NCBI RefSeq assembly: GCF_025698545.1 | Contig: NC_068577.1 | Coordinates: forward strand, 310,001-374,000 | DNA length: 64,000 bases | Direction of reading: 5' to 3' | Origin: Gossypium raimondii | Taxonomy: Eukaryota > Streptophyta > Magnoliopsida > Malvales > Malvaceae | Shown here: one piece after another, positions 25,988 through 36,909 of the stretch | How the letters are laid out: each line of letters opens with the position of its first letter | Position numbering within the stretch: the stretch's first letter is position 1 | Notes under the pieces: model-generated | Database searches by the model: none | Seen by the model: only the letters and a program-made list of their open reading frames with translations | Told to the model about the DNA's origin: nothing | Program-made: the position numbers and the translations under genes

Positions 25988-26790
25988 TAATATAGTTAAT
26001 TTTTTTAATTAAAATGTTACGTGATTATATATAATTTAAATGCTATAAAGGCCTTTAAGATTAACACATCTTTTTGTTTGCCTTACTCTTTTTCCTTATT
26101 ATAAGAAAATGGACAAATTTTAGGTTTGATCCTATACTATACTTTAATGTTTGACATAATTTGGTTCATATATTTTATAATGTCATTAATTAGTTTAGAT
26201 AGTTAACATTATTAATTATTTCAATTACAATGTTGGCGTCATTTTTTAAGAATACTATTCTAACAAAAATATATATTTATCATGGTAGATTCGAATGAAT
26301 ATTTTTAAGAAAAAAATTCACATCAATATCTTTAACATTATTTTTTGTTACACTATTACCAAGTGACTTTTTTTAATTTTAAAATGTCGTAGTAATGAAT
26401 TGATGGAAGAATTTTAAAAGTGATAACAACTAGACCTTAGTTTTTAAATTTGAAAAATACAAGGATTAAATTTCAAATATACAAAGTGCATAAAGGTTTA
26501 TAATTAAACTCAATATCTTTTTTTTTTTTTGTGAATTACAAGAGGAGGGTGAAAGCTTTAACAACAACGCAACTAACAATTCGAATCCAAACCATATATG
26601 AGACAATGAACATCTTAACTATCAAGTCATCACGGGTTGAAACTCAATATCTATTGATGTTTAAATAAATATTTTACACATGCAAAATAAGATTTATAAA
26701 TAAAATCTATAGCGCATGATAAAATCATAAAGGGGATGGTTTGATGTAATAGGTCTAATTAATGTCACAATAGTTGAGGTAAATGTCATG
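25988..26790. other. AT-rich region with MITE-like and SINE-like text
   Basis: About 26110-26520 has weak inverted ends of the ggtttgatcctatac type. About 26545-26645 holds aattcgaatccaaacc, a possible B box of a decayed SINE. No gene. Confidence 0.3.
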
Positions 26791-26794
26791 TAAA

Positions 26795-27130
26795 AATAGA
26801 ACATCGGTAATGATAATATATCGCAAAGAAAAGAGAAATAAAAATAAAGAACACATAAATTTTTACGTGGAAACCCTTTCGGGAAAAAACCACGAACAAA
26901 GGAGAAAATAATTCACTATGTCGAATTCGAATGATTACAAGAGGAGTTTCGACTACATCTATTTATAGGTTGAAAAAACCTAATTCTAATCAAAGTCAAA
27001 TATATTATGTTAATAGATGCTAAATATATTATACTCATAAATACTAAATATTTTAAAAAAATATATATTTTGTTTAACTTGACTTACAAATAATATCTTA
27101 AAATTTAGGTCACACGCGTCATAATTCTAA
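26795..27130 (-). mobile_element. LTR remnant, probably Ty1/copia
   Basis: In reverse it carries cctataaatagatgtagtcg (TATA plus probable start), cgacatagtgaatta, and gggtttccacgtaaaaat near the far end. This is the U3-R-U5 style of copia LTRs with a short leader common in dicot genomes. No internal domain is attached. It is a broken, old fragment with indistinct ends. Confidence 0.4.
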
Positions 27131-28264
27131 AAACACACACAATAAATGTATGTTTGCAAAAAGAAAAGCACATGTCATGGATTTCTTGGACTTCCAAAGT
27201 TCCCAACTTTAGTCAAATGAAATTTCATATTCCAATGTTTGATAAAAACCACATGGGGAATTGGAACTAAACATGCAAACAAATCTTTTGAATGTAAGCA
27301 ATTTGGTGGGGAGGGAGGGGAATCCTTTTTGAACTTCTAAAACCTCATAAATCAAATCAATTAAAACACATTAGGTAGTTCAAATTCATTCAATCTTACA
27401 TTATAAATTATTTTGGTTTTTCTTTTTAATAATTACATCTGTTTTTATCCTTATAGTTTAGATGATATTTAGATAAAATCTTCTCAACATTGATTGTTTG
27501 AGAAAGAATCGACTGTTACTTAATCTTTCGACTATTCGAAAACCGGTATAGTAGATTAATTCCCATTGATGAGTGGAAGAATATGCATTAAATCTAAGTT
27601 AATATGATGGTCAGTGTTGGAGAAAATAGAAGAAAACCATTTGAATGTTGGTTTGTATATTTATGACATTCGAAGTTGTTTCATAAAAAAACCGAACTAC
27701 AGTAAAGAAGAAGAAAAAAAAATAAGAGCTTTCGATTACTGCGGGCGATATGAAGAGAGAGGCCATACAACAATAATTTTAACAGCTTAATAATTTAAAT
27801 AAAAAATTTTAAATAATTCAATAATTATTTATAAATATACAAACCATAAATTTACCCTAAAATCAATCTAAAATCTAACTTCCAAATATGTGAAATGAAT
27901 CCGACAGAGTGTGAGCCATCAGAGAAATTTGTAGATTTGTGTGCGCGAGTGGCGACTGCATGCGTTGAAAGCCTTCATAGAATCATAGATAAAGAGTTTC
28001 ACACACTCCATCCATTGAACTAAGACGCCTTTTTATTATAAATTGAATGTCGGCTCCAAGATATGCCTTTTACCATTCTTGGACTTTGCTGTATCTTTCA
28101 TATTCTTTCTTTAATTATTATTATTTGTTTATTTTTCTCAATGCATCTTATCATATGATATGGTCTTCTTCGTATCTACCTACATGTGCATCACAATCAC
28201 ACGTATATGCTTTATATATTTACGTATCTTTTATCTTTATAATTAATTTAAAATATTTTATCAA
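27131..28264. other. Intergenic stretch, no gene seen
   Basis: AT-rich; no coding, RNA or clear repeat assignment. Confidence 0.35.
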
Positions 28265-28400
28265 TTAAATCTTAACGTAATTGGTATAAATATTTTTGTC
28301 AATATAAAACTCGTATCTTTATATAAGTCTTATCTTCTATTTATAGATTTGAATACAGTTAAGCGTGCTATTCCTCCGCTCGTCTTCAGCATGACATACA
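28265..28400 (+). mobile_element. SINE (family A) decayed copy, plus orientation
   Basis: aaatcttaacgtaattggta (A-box side) is followed about 75 bp later by agatttgaatacagttaagc and gtgctattcctcc, the same order as the reverse of 25155-25275. It is the only copy of this family on the plus strand here. Confidence 0.35.
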
Positions 28401-28424
28401 TAATTTAGTATATTATAAATAAGG

Positions 28425-28787
28425 TCAAATCATGCTTTTAGTTTGTAAATTGTGGATGTAGCATCTATATTAATCTAAATTTAATCAATTTTAGATTTTG
28501 TACATTTTGAAATTTAAAATTTTAGTGTTAACTAAATGGTACCCATTAAATTTATTAAGTCAAATTATATTATTTTCAAAAATTTAGTCAGTTAACTATT
28601 TTCGTACAATATTCACACACAGACAAAAAAAGTCATTTTAGTGAATAATTTTAATGACTATCGTTTGAGTTAAGTTTGAAATTTCAAATTTGAGAAAATA
28701 TAAAGACTAAAAGTGATCAAATTGAATAATACAGATTAAATCCACGACTTACACATAATATGAAACTAATAACAGAATTTGATTCAA
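28425..28787. mobile_element. Degenerate MITE
   Basis: Weak inverted ends: gtcaaatcatgcttttagtt against aactaataacagaatttgat. Internal blocks resemble the element at 22243-22599. Confidence 0.35.
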
Positions 28788-28864
28788 CGGATTTAATTAC
28801 TATTTTTTCAGGTAATGACTGAAATGCATATAAAGTTTTAAGAGTTTTAAGTTGTATATATACA

Positions 28865-29000
28865 CACCAATGAGTGCTGGGTATAGTGATAAAACATATT
28901 ATATTTTTAAGAAGATACGCAAGTTCAAACTTTGAAAACGACATTGCTAAGAGGTATAACTATGAACCCTGAATATAAACTGTAAAACGAACATAAAAAA
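28865..29000 (+). mobile_element. SINE (family B) copy
   Basis: accaatgagtgctgggtata, then agttcaaactttgaaaacg (B-box-like), then tgaaccctgaatataaactg and taaaacgaacataaaaaaca, ending in an A-rich tail. This is the most complete family B copy in the window. Confidence 0.5.
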
Positions 29001-29694
29001 CACAAAAAAATATATATAATTAATACAAAATACCCTAAATATAAAAATCTAGAAATTAGAGTTAAGAAATCTCCTTAAGATAAGATTTGTGCCAAGAATG
29101 TGAGAATCCATTTCTATTTAAAAAAGAATTTAATTTAGATATTTCCAGAATGGATAATACGTGTCTCCCATGTGCCAAATGAGGTTTGGAGTTAGATTTG
29201 CTAAAATTAGGGAAAACAAATAGTTTTGGAATAATTATGTATGAAATTAATCAAATAATCATAGGAAAATATTTCAGTATATTTTTTATTTTAAAAATTT
29301 TAGAAAGAATTATAGATAAAATTAATAAATCAAGATTTTGTCGCATTTTCATTTGTAAAGTCTAAAAGTTCAATTGGACATCGATCCAATCGTGTATAAT
29401 AAATGTTTAATTTTACTTTTGTAACCAAAGCATCAATTGACTTTAATATGAATTTTTAATAAATATATTCGTTACATAAATGTTTTTTCAACCACATCGT
29501 GGCGTGTTATGAAAAAATTAAATCAATTGAAAATTAATAATTTCAATAAATATTATGTTATCCTATAAAAACTTTACGTTTAAAATTTGACATTTGTTTA
29601 GAATAAGGTGAAATGTTTAAAAATTAAGGATAAATTGTAGAGTTTTTTTTTATAATTTATAATATATATTTATAACAATCTAATTAACATGGAT
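29001..29694. other. Intergenic stretch, no gene seen
   Basis: Very AT-rich, no supported feature. Confidence 0.35.
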
Positions 29695-29820
29695 TTTTTA
29701 GAATAAGGTGCTGATCAATTGTCTTTAGTGCTCACTTTCGAAATTGACATGAATTAAATTGAGAGGGACCAATTTGCTTAATTTTAAAATTGAGAGAGAT
29801 TGGAAAGATTTTGTTTACCA
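29695..29820. mobile_element. Fragment of Mutator-like foldback MITE
   Basis: gagggaccaatttgcttaat followed by gagagattggaaagattttg and tttaccaaa matches the right arm of the TGA-intron element 17865-18370. It ends about 10 bp before the 5S-like sequence. Confidence 0.5.
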
Positions 29821-29829
29821 AACTTATTC

Positions 29830-29936
29830 AATTATACAGCACTAATGCATCATATCTCATCTGAACTCCACAGTTAAGCGTGCTTAGGCGAGAATAACAC
29901 TGAGATGAGTTACCTCCTAGGAAATTCTCGTGTTGA
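29830..29936 (+). pseudogene. Isolated 5S rRNA pseudogene
   Basis: About 107 bp align along most of plant 5S rRNA: agcactaatgcatc, gaactccacagttaagcgtg, cttaggcgagaata, gttacctcctaggaaattct and cgtgttga occur in the right order and spacing. Many positions differ from the canonical plant 5S, including in the internal promoter region, and it stands alone rather than in a tandem array. It is a dead copy; a SINE3-like origin (5S-derived head) is possible but no SINE body is recognised downstream. Confidence 0.8.
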
Positions 29937-30403
29937 GGACAAAGCAGCTATTATTCACCTAAACAACCCACCACCAATACCACGAATTTGAGTATTGAAT
30001 TCAAACTAATAATGGGCAATGAATGAAATTAGTCAACATCATTAACTCAATGCGTAAGAAAAAGAAAAATGGTGGGTGGGTTCATAAATTTGGGAATTTC
30101 CACATCTTCATTCACTTGCTTCCTTCTTGGCAATTCTCATTAATTTATGGACGGAAAATAATTTCCCCTATTATAAACGTGAGAAAGATTAATTTTGTAA
30201 GGTTTTCCCCTATTGCCCATCACTTGGTCCCCATTTTTGTAAAAACTAATAAATAATTTTTTTTATATATAACTAGATTTTATCGTACCCATAAGTCATA
30301 AAGTGGGTGAACTGAAATATTTTATATTAAAAAATATTTCAACAAATGATTATTAGTGGAGTGACAATGTTTTTTATATAAATTTATCGGCCTTGTATTT
30401 GAT

Positions 30404-30659
30404 CAGGGGCGAAGTCAGATAACATTTTTAGAAAGGGCCAAAATTAAAATGTAATTTTTACGATAGTAAAAATGTAAATTCACCATTTTAATAGTCCATA
30501 TTTTTATAATTTTTAAAATATTAAATCATTTTTTTATTATTTTTAGAGGCTCAAAGTTCAATTTTACTTTTACTAATTTAAAATTTTGAAGGGCCTAAAT
30601 AGAAAATTTTTCATTTTAGGGGGCTAGGACCCCTGCCAGTCCCCCTAGCTATGCCCCTG
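30404..30659. mobile_element. Complete hAT-type MITE, 256 bp
   Basis: Ends CAGGGGCGAAGTCAG and the inverse of CAGGGGCATAGCTAGGGGG. Flanking 8-bp repeats tatttgat (30396-30403) and tgtttgat (30660-30667) differ at one base, the target-site length of hAT elements. Relatives lie at about 3612-3760, 35922-36173 and 58090-58268. Confidence 0.75.
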
Positions 30660-30667
30660 TGTTTGAT

Positions 30668-31934
30668 TCTCAAATAATGTTTTTCAATTATTTTATTTGA
30701 AGATTATATAAAAAAAATATGAAAATACCCTTATAATAATATTAATTGTCCTTTAAAGTAAGGATATTTTAATAATTTCATAACTGAATTGGTGTCGAGT
30801 TGACTCGTGACACTAACTCAATCAATCATTTTATATACAATATAGATACCTTGTTGCCATCAAAAAGTTTAATTAAAGCTTAAAGAGTATGAAAAGCCCC
30901 TATACTTCAAAATAATAATAATAAAAAAGCAATCTAATCCTTCTATGAAAAAACACATTTAATCGTCTTTTGACCAATGTTTTCATTTTTGACCGTTATT
31001 GATGCTAATTCGTTTGGTTTTTGTCCACGCGATGATTCATGTGGTTGACTTTTGCTGATATTGATATTATTTTGTCGTATATGTCACGTTAAAATCTTAT
31101 TTTAAAAAATTTAAAATTATTAAAAAAAACTAAAATGCAAAGAAAAAAACCTTAAAATATAAAAAGAATTAAAAAAAAAAGAAACAAATTTATTATTGAG
31201 TGAATTTTCAAGATCAAGTCTAGACAACTTTTAAGCGAATCCTAATCAAATTTTTATTACTCATCTTCAAGAAAATGTATTGACAACCCTTGAAGCAAAC
31301 TTCGTAATTTTACATCAACTCTCAAATACTTTTAAATTTAAATTAAATCAAATCAAATCCAAACTCGTTTTAAAATCAAATTTCCATAACACTTAAATTA
31401 AACTACATCAATTCAATACAAAAATTAAAAGATTCATTCAAAACTGTAACTCATAATTTCATAATAACTCTTTTAATTTGTTTCAGATCACTATTCAACT
31501 TAAAATTTGTGTTAATAATTGTGGAAGTAGAGTTTGTTTTTGTATTTATTTTAAAATTCAATTTTATTTTAATATTTTATTATAATGATCATAATGCTCT
31601 TTTTATTTTTAATATTTTATTTCATGTACCATGTATTTAGCTTCATGACAATTTCTTTGAAAATTATTTATTGTTCATAGCATCCAATTTTTTTTAGTAT
31701 ATCTAAAATATAAAATTAAAAAAGTACAAAATCTTTTCATACCCTTAGCCTTCAATTAATTATTAAAAATCTCAATTATTTGAATTTATTTTAAGAGCTT
31801 CAATGAGTGGAAACATTTTGTTTAATGTTAGTGTACGTGTGTGTATCAAGGAGTTTAATTTTGATATATTTTTAATTTTAGATTTTAACAATTTTATTAT
31901 ACATTATTATCATATATATGTTTTTTAACATAAT
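30668..31934. other. Intergenic stretch, no gene seen
   Basis: AT-rich (including an A-rich run near 31120-31180). Nothing recognised. Confidence 0.35.
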
Positions 31935-32045
31935 ATTTACAATTCTTCCTGAACCCATTAATAGGAAAATAATGTGTTTTAAGCGCATTCAAACCCACAT
32001 TTTTTACACTAACAATAATATTTATATCAATCGAGTTAAAATTCA
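31935..32045 (-). mobile_element. SINE (family A) copy
   Basis: In reverse: ttttaactcgattgatata, then aaaaaatgtgggtttgaatg (B-box-like), then cgcttaaaacacattatttt. Same layout and strand as 25155-25275. Confidence 0.45.
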
Positions 32046-32349
32046 ATTCAATCGATAATAATTAAATAATATTAAAATAAAAATTTATTAATGGAATCCT
32101 TGAAAAGAAAAATCCCGACATGAGTCATAAAACAGACATATCAAAATGACTTTACAACCAATCTTCGACATAAAGCATAAATAAAACATTTTATATTATT
32201 CTCCTACTATTCCTTTTCATCCAATAAATAATAACCATAACGACCAAAATAAAACACAAAAAAGAACTCGACATAAACATTTTTAATTCCAATAAAATCC
32301 ACAAAAATTATTCACAACAATAAATATGTAATTTCGATAATATTTGATG

Positions 32350-32455
32350 CGGCCAACCAATAAGTATTAGGTGTAATGATCGGATATATTCTTAGAAAAA
32401 AATGAATGTTCAAAACTTGTAGATGACCATTGTCCAATATTCTTAGAAATGGATT
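32350..32455 (+). mobile_element. SINE (family B) partial copy
   Basis: gccaaccaataagtattagg and tgtaatgatcggatatattc, then gaatgttcaaaacttgtaga, correspond to the head of the family B SINE. The tail seen at 28865-29000 is missing. Confidence 0.4.
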
Positions 32456-32898
32456 GATGATCAGACTAGTTAGATCAGGAATCAATCAGTACATCAGTCT
32501 AGAATAAGATAAAGTTTGGATTAACCTACCGACAGATCGGAGATCGGAAACGGGTGATTTGATTTAATCAACAATAACAAAAATAAAATTAAAATTAAAA
32601 TTAAATTTAGAGTTTGGGTTTAAGGATTAGATTAGAGTATTGATTTTTGAATTTATTTATAAGTTGATTAATAAAGTATGGTGATGTAGTTCACTCTGCA
32701 TCAAAAATTGGTAGAATATAATAAGTGATTTTTTTAAAAATACCCAAAAATAATCAGCTGAATATATTGGGATCTGTCTACTTTGATACTGTCTGATACG
32801 GAACATCAGCCGATACCAGATTTCTTGGTCAAATAAAACAAACACTCTCATATCTTAAAGATCAACGGTCCAAATGAATCCACTCCCAATTTTCAATT

Positions 32899-32910
32899 AC
32901 TATATATTTA
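32899..32910 (+). promoter_or_regulatory. Likely TATA box of the OSR-type gene
   Basis: actatatattta lies about 150 bp upstream of the ATG at 33057, a usual distance for a plant promoter with a short leader. Confidence 0.4.
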
Positions 32911-33056
32911 CTCTTAGCTAAACCCATGTTCCATTTTTATTTCATTTTTCACATCCAAAAAAGAAAAAAGTTTTTCTTTCATTTACCTCCAAATGACAAA
33001 AAAATCTTCGACGGCGACAAGTTTGATTGAAGCAAAGCAATTGTATCATTAAAAAG

Positions 33057-33269
33057 ATGTCTGGATGTTTTCGGCCTTTCGGCTTTGGTGGACTGTTATT
33101 GCTGGCGGCATTGACGGCGTCTATGCTTGTTCTTCCGTTGGTGTTGCCGCCGTTACCTCCGCCGCCTTTGATGCTACTGTTCTTTCCCGTTGGGCTTATG
33201 GCGGCACTCGTGTTCTTGGCGTTTTCTCCGGCGGAGACTGTTGGGAATGTGGTTGTTCATACTTTGTAA
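33057..33269 (+). CDS. ARGOS/OSR-type small membrane protein
   Basis: A single-exon 70-aa protein beginning MSGCFRPFGFGG. Residues 13-56 form the OSR (organ size related) domain: a hydrophobic helix LLLLAALTASMLVLPLVL, the proline-rich turn PPLPPPP at 31-37, and a second helix LMLLFFPVGLMAALVFLAF. Family members (ARGOS, ARL, OSR1/2) are hormone-responsive ER/plasma-membrane proteins that promote organ growth and dampen ethylene sensitivity. The short arms around the domain make it most like OSR1/OSR2 rather than the longer ARGOS. The ATG at 33057 is the first in frame after an A-rich leader; an upstream extension would need a TTG start. Which subgroup it belongs to is inferred. Confidence 0.85.
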   Translation: MSGCFRPFGFGGLLLLAALTASMLVLPLVLPPLPPPPLMLLFFPVGLMAALVFLAFSPAETVGNVVVHTL

Positions 33270-33676
33270 GAAAACGAATATAGTGTATGTGTGTTTTGGT
33301 AGAAAGGTGGTCGGCGATTTGTTGGGCGGCGGGCGGCTCAGCTGAGTCTCTATAGGTTGTTGATTTTTGATAATTCTATAACATTTATATCACTTTTTCC
33401 TTGTTTATTATTAAATATGAAATCTTTTTTGAGAAAGAAAAAAATGGAAAAGTATTGAGAAACATAGATTAAAATATTTAATTGTGAATAATTCCCATTT
33501 TCTTCCATTTTTATTGTTTAATTGTGCAAAATTCTTCCATTATGCATGAAGTTTCAAGTATTGTATATTTATGTGTTGGCCGAATGATTACAAATCATCC
33601 TCTTTGTCTCCACCGAAAATGTAAAGTATGATTTACTTTCAATTGATTGCGAATAATTTCTTCTATGCATCCACAT

Positions 33677-34505
33677 GATGTTAAATTTTTAGATTATGTA
33701 ATATTATTATTTAAAAGTTCTAGAAAAATTAGGACTATCTTGATAAATATGGAAAATAATCTTAAAAATATTTGTAATTTTTATAAGATTTGATTTTGTA
33801 AATCTAGAGGATCGAGCCAATTCCTTAAGAATCTCAATTGTAGATAGGCTTTAATCTCGATTGTCGATATAACTCAATTTTTATTGTTGGTTTTGGAGGA
33901 GTTCAACTATAAATAGAGGCCTTCCTCCTTATTTGTCTCCATCTCATCCCATTCTTTCTTGAGTAATAGAATACTTTGAGAGTACTTGGTGTACGCTATT
34001 TTTTTGTGACATTTTCTGTTCTTTTGTTGCTCTTTCGTTTTGAGTTGCTTCCGCTTTAATTTTCAGTGCCTTTGAGAATTTCTAACAAGAATTCTCACTT
34101 TAAGAGAATTAGGCTTAGGCAGATTTGAACCCAAGAAATCACCTAATGTCGCATGGATTGTGAGACTAAAATTTTAGTCCCGTGACAATTGATATTAGAG
34201 CTAAGGTTTCGAAGGCGTCATTCGAGATGACGAAAGGAGTAGAAGATCAAATTGAGCCTATAGAGACCTACAGAAAGTCTAGAAAAGCTAGCCGATTGAG
34301 GGATATGCTGTCAGTTTTGGAAAACGAAGTGATCAATCTCGAGGAGTTCATGAGGGACATGAGGGAGACACCTAAGGAAGTCAAATGACACATTGATGAG
34401 ATGGACTCAATGAATGAGCAACTCAGAGACTTTGTGTTGGAGTCTCTTCGTTCCATTGCAGACAAGTTGGCGATAAGGGATAATGCAACAACAACAAAGA
34501 AAAGC

Positions 34506-34540
<35 letters not shown>

Positions 34541-34880
34541 GAGGAAGGGTTTTATCTTCATTGCTCGAGTTCAATTAGTGAGCTCTAGGTGGCGGTTCAT
34601 CGATTCCTAATGGTGAAAGGGTAACAATTGAAGAGATGAGCAACATATCAACAAACGATGGCCATCCAGCAGAGGGTTCAAGAGATCAAAGTTAGGGATT
34701 TTCAAAAATAAAAGAGGGTTTTTTGCGACCTTGAAGAAGGATTCTTAGGAAACTGATTGGAGATTCGAAGAGAGTAGGGGAAGAGGAGTATTCTAGTGGT
34801 ACCTGATCGAAGCTTTGATGGTTATAGGTGGCGATGACAATGAATAGTGGCTATGGAGAAAAAAGAGGGAAAAGAAGGGA
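33677..34880 (+). mobile_element. LTR retrotransposon remnant (LTR, primer site, gag piece)
   Basis: About 33677-34187 looks like an LTR: TG start, ctataaatagaggccttcc TATA region near 33908, and a CA end. It is followed at once by a primer-binding-site-like stretch related to initiator tRNA-Met (34188-34201) and then gag-like coding text (RDMLSVLENEVINLEEFMRD near 34300). This order is that of a Ty3/gypsy-type 5' end. No pol and no second LTR are seen. The element is broken in several places and appears old. Its right limit is uncertain. Confidence 0.6.
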
Positions 34881-35921
34881 GAAAGAAAAAGGGAAATTAA
34901 CAAAAAAAAAAAGAAATAAATAAATGAAAGAAAAATACATGGAAAAAAATTAGGTGTATTATTTAGAGTGATTAAATTGAGGAAAAATTAGAAGTGATCA
35001 TGGGTGTAGTTTGCTAAAAAAAACTCAACAAGGCATCCACATGGCCAAAAAAAAAAACCATATTAGCTAATTGTTGCCTACTTAATAGTTGAGTGACCTC
35101 AATATTCAATGCGACTAAAATCAATGGCCAAGTCAAAAAATTTCACATTTGAATTACCGAAATGAAAGCGCTACAACAGTTGTATGATTATTAGGATAAT
35201 TTACGTTTTATACTTTTAGTTCAATCTCTCCATTTTATATTAATTACTATCTAGATGTGGCTCAATAAAACGAATAATTCATAATTATTCAAAATACTCT
35301 AAGATCACATGCCTATCAAAATTCAAGGAACCTTTCAAAATAAAATAACACAGTATCAAGTATCTATACTATTATTTAAATGTTTGATAGAGTTGGTGTC
35401 ACCATCAACTAAGTCTCGACTTAATTGTGAATTTACTAAAACTCATTACTTTATTAAAAATAAAGAGTATTTTTATCTTTTATATAAAATCTAAGAAAAA
35501 CATGCATGATGTGATTTGAAACCAAGACATCAAAATTTTTATTATTCAATTTTATTATTTCATTTAAAGCCACGTTTGATTTTTATATTAATTTTTTATA
35601 AATTTGTTACACAATCTTTTATTAACATAGTGGGTTATATCTATGTCAATGATATTGAAAAATAACATAAGAGGGTCTATATTCCATTAGGCATAATGCC
35701 AAAATTTAGCCTTAAACGTTTACACTTTTTTTTTAATTTGGCCTTTATTTTATTAAGCTAAAATTTCCTTAAACCTTTAAAAAGTCATATTTGATCATCA
35801 ACATTTCAAAAGAGTAGAATTGATTTTTTAATAGAAATATTGATTAAAACATTAAAGTTTTAAACATGGCATTATATAATAACCGGATAGTAATCCACAT
35901 AATAATAAAGACACGAGGAAA
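34881..35921. other. Intergenic stretch, no gene seen
   Basis: AT-rich. A fragment of the foldback-MITE arm (aatagttgagtgacctcaat) lies near 35087. Nothing else is assigned. Confidence 0.35.
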
Positions 35922-36173
35922 AAAGGGCGAAGCTAGAAATTTTTGTAAGGGGTCAAAATTAAATTTTAATTTTACAATAATAAAAATATAATTTCACTAT
36001 TTTAATAGCTTATACCTTTATAATTTTAAAAGATTAAATTAAAATTTTATCATTTTAAGGGGCAAAGTGTAAATCTACTTTCAGTAATTTATAAATTTTG
36101 AACTTCTTAAATGAAAAAAAGTTATTTTAAAGGAAATCGGGCACCTGTCAACCCTTCTCTAGCTATGCCGTTG
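35922..36173. mobile_element. hAT-type MITE, older copy
   Basis: Ends aaagggcgaagctag and ctagctatgccgttg match those of 30404-30659 with changes. Flanks cgaggaaa (35914-35921) and taaggaaa (36174-36181) share six of eight bases. It ends about 270 bp upstream of the U4 promoter element. Confidence 0.6.
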
Positions 36174-36447
36174 TAAGGAAAGAAGATACTTTATTGTTGA
36201 GTCAATTATTCCATTAACTATTAAAATGTTATTAATTTATGAGAGTTAATTTTGTATGTGTTTTTAATATTAAAAATATGATTTATAAATTAAATTAAAT
36301 TTTATATATAATTTATATTTATTATTTAAAATGCTTTTATAATTTATATTTTAGTAGGTTTTATTAATTATTTTGTAGTTATGATATGATGATTCTCTTC
36401 GATTACAAGTAGCACAAAACTCAACTGAATGTAAGTAATTGAGTCGA

Positions 36448-36499
36448 TTCCCACATCGATTAGTTAGTAACATGCCACTCCGTGCCTTGGCTATAAAAG
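36448..36499 (+). promoter_or_regulatory. snRNA promoter: USE and TATA
   Basis: TTCCCACATCG at 36448-36458 matches the plant snRNA upstream sequence element RTCCCACATCG except at its first base. TATAAAAG lies at 36492-36499, about 33 bp further. In plants a gap of four helical turns marks RNA polymerase II snRNA genes (pol III types have about ten bp less), which fits U4. The RNA start follows 24 bp after the TATA. Confidence 0.85.
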
Positions 36500-36523
36500 G
36501 TGAGCGAAAACAAGACAAGAAGC

Positions 36524-36677
36524 ATCTTTGCGCTTGGGGCAATGACGCAGCTAGTGAGGTTCTAACCGAGGCGCGTCTATTGCTGGTTGAAAACTATTTC
36601 CAAACCCCCTCTTAGGCCTGGGTTCAGCCTTGGCCTTCGAGAATTTCTGGAAGGGCTCCCTTCGGGGTAAAGCCCTA
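36524..36677 (+). ncRNA. U4: U4 spliceosomal snRNA
   Basis: The transcript begins ATCTTTGCGCTTGGGGCAAT. This contains the U6-pairing stem II segment and enters the 5' stem-loop; gaggttctaaccgaggcgcg, the central stem and a 3' hairpin follow. The Sm-type site AATTTCTGG lies at 36642-36650, before the terminal stem AAGGGCTCCCTTCGGGG. Length of about 154 nt is normal for plant U4. A CA..AGT-type 3'-end signal lies at 36678-36694. With an intact USE and TATA it is probably expressed. The 5' half looks unaltered against remembered plant U4; pairing with U6 was not computed. Confidence 0.9.
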
Positions 36678-36712
36678 CAATTCCTAGTTATCAAAGCTTT
36701 TTGTTAATTGGG

Positions 36713-36766
36713 TCCTCGGCGAGTTGCTGGAAGGGCTTTCTTTGGGCTTAGTCTTTATAGTTCTTT
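36713..36766 (+). repeat. Partial duplicate of the U4 3' end
   Basis: tcggcgagttgctggaaggg and ctttctttgggct realign base by base with the U4 terminal part at 36636-36686 (Sm-site region, ctggaagggct hairpin, and the following ttcct/ttct). It starts 77 bp further on. The copy lacks a good Sm site and has no promoter of its own. Confidence 0.5.
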
Positions 36767-36909
36767 GTTTTGAATGGGCTAGAGTTTTAGTGGATTGTTA
36801 AAATTGAGGAATCAAGTTTCTAAAAATTCTGTAAAAGAAGTATATTATAAATTGGTACGAAATTCTTAACATGAAATTATGGAAAATTTAGTATTAGTGT
36901 TAAATGTTG

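Noticed and set aside
28360-28385. Second 5S rRNA-like match (cagttaagcgtgct)
   Set aside because: Only 14 bases match; the context is the central part of a family A SINE.
33027-33056. N-terminal extension of the OSR-type protein
   Set aside because: It would need a TTG start; the first ATG in frame is 33057 and the family domain begins right after it.
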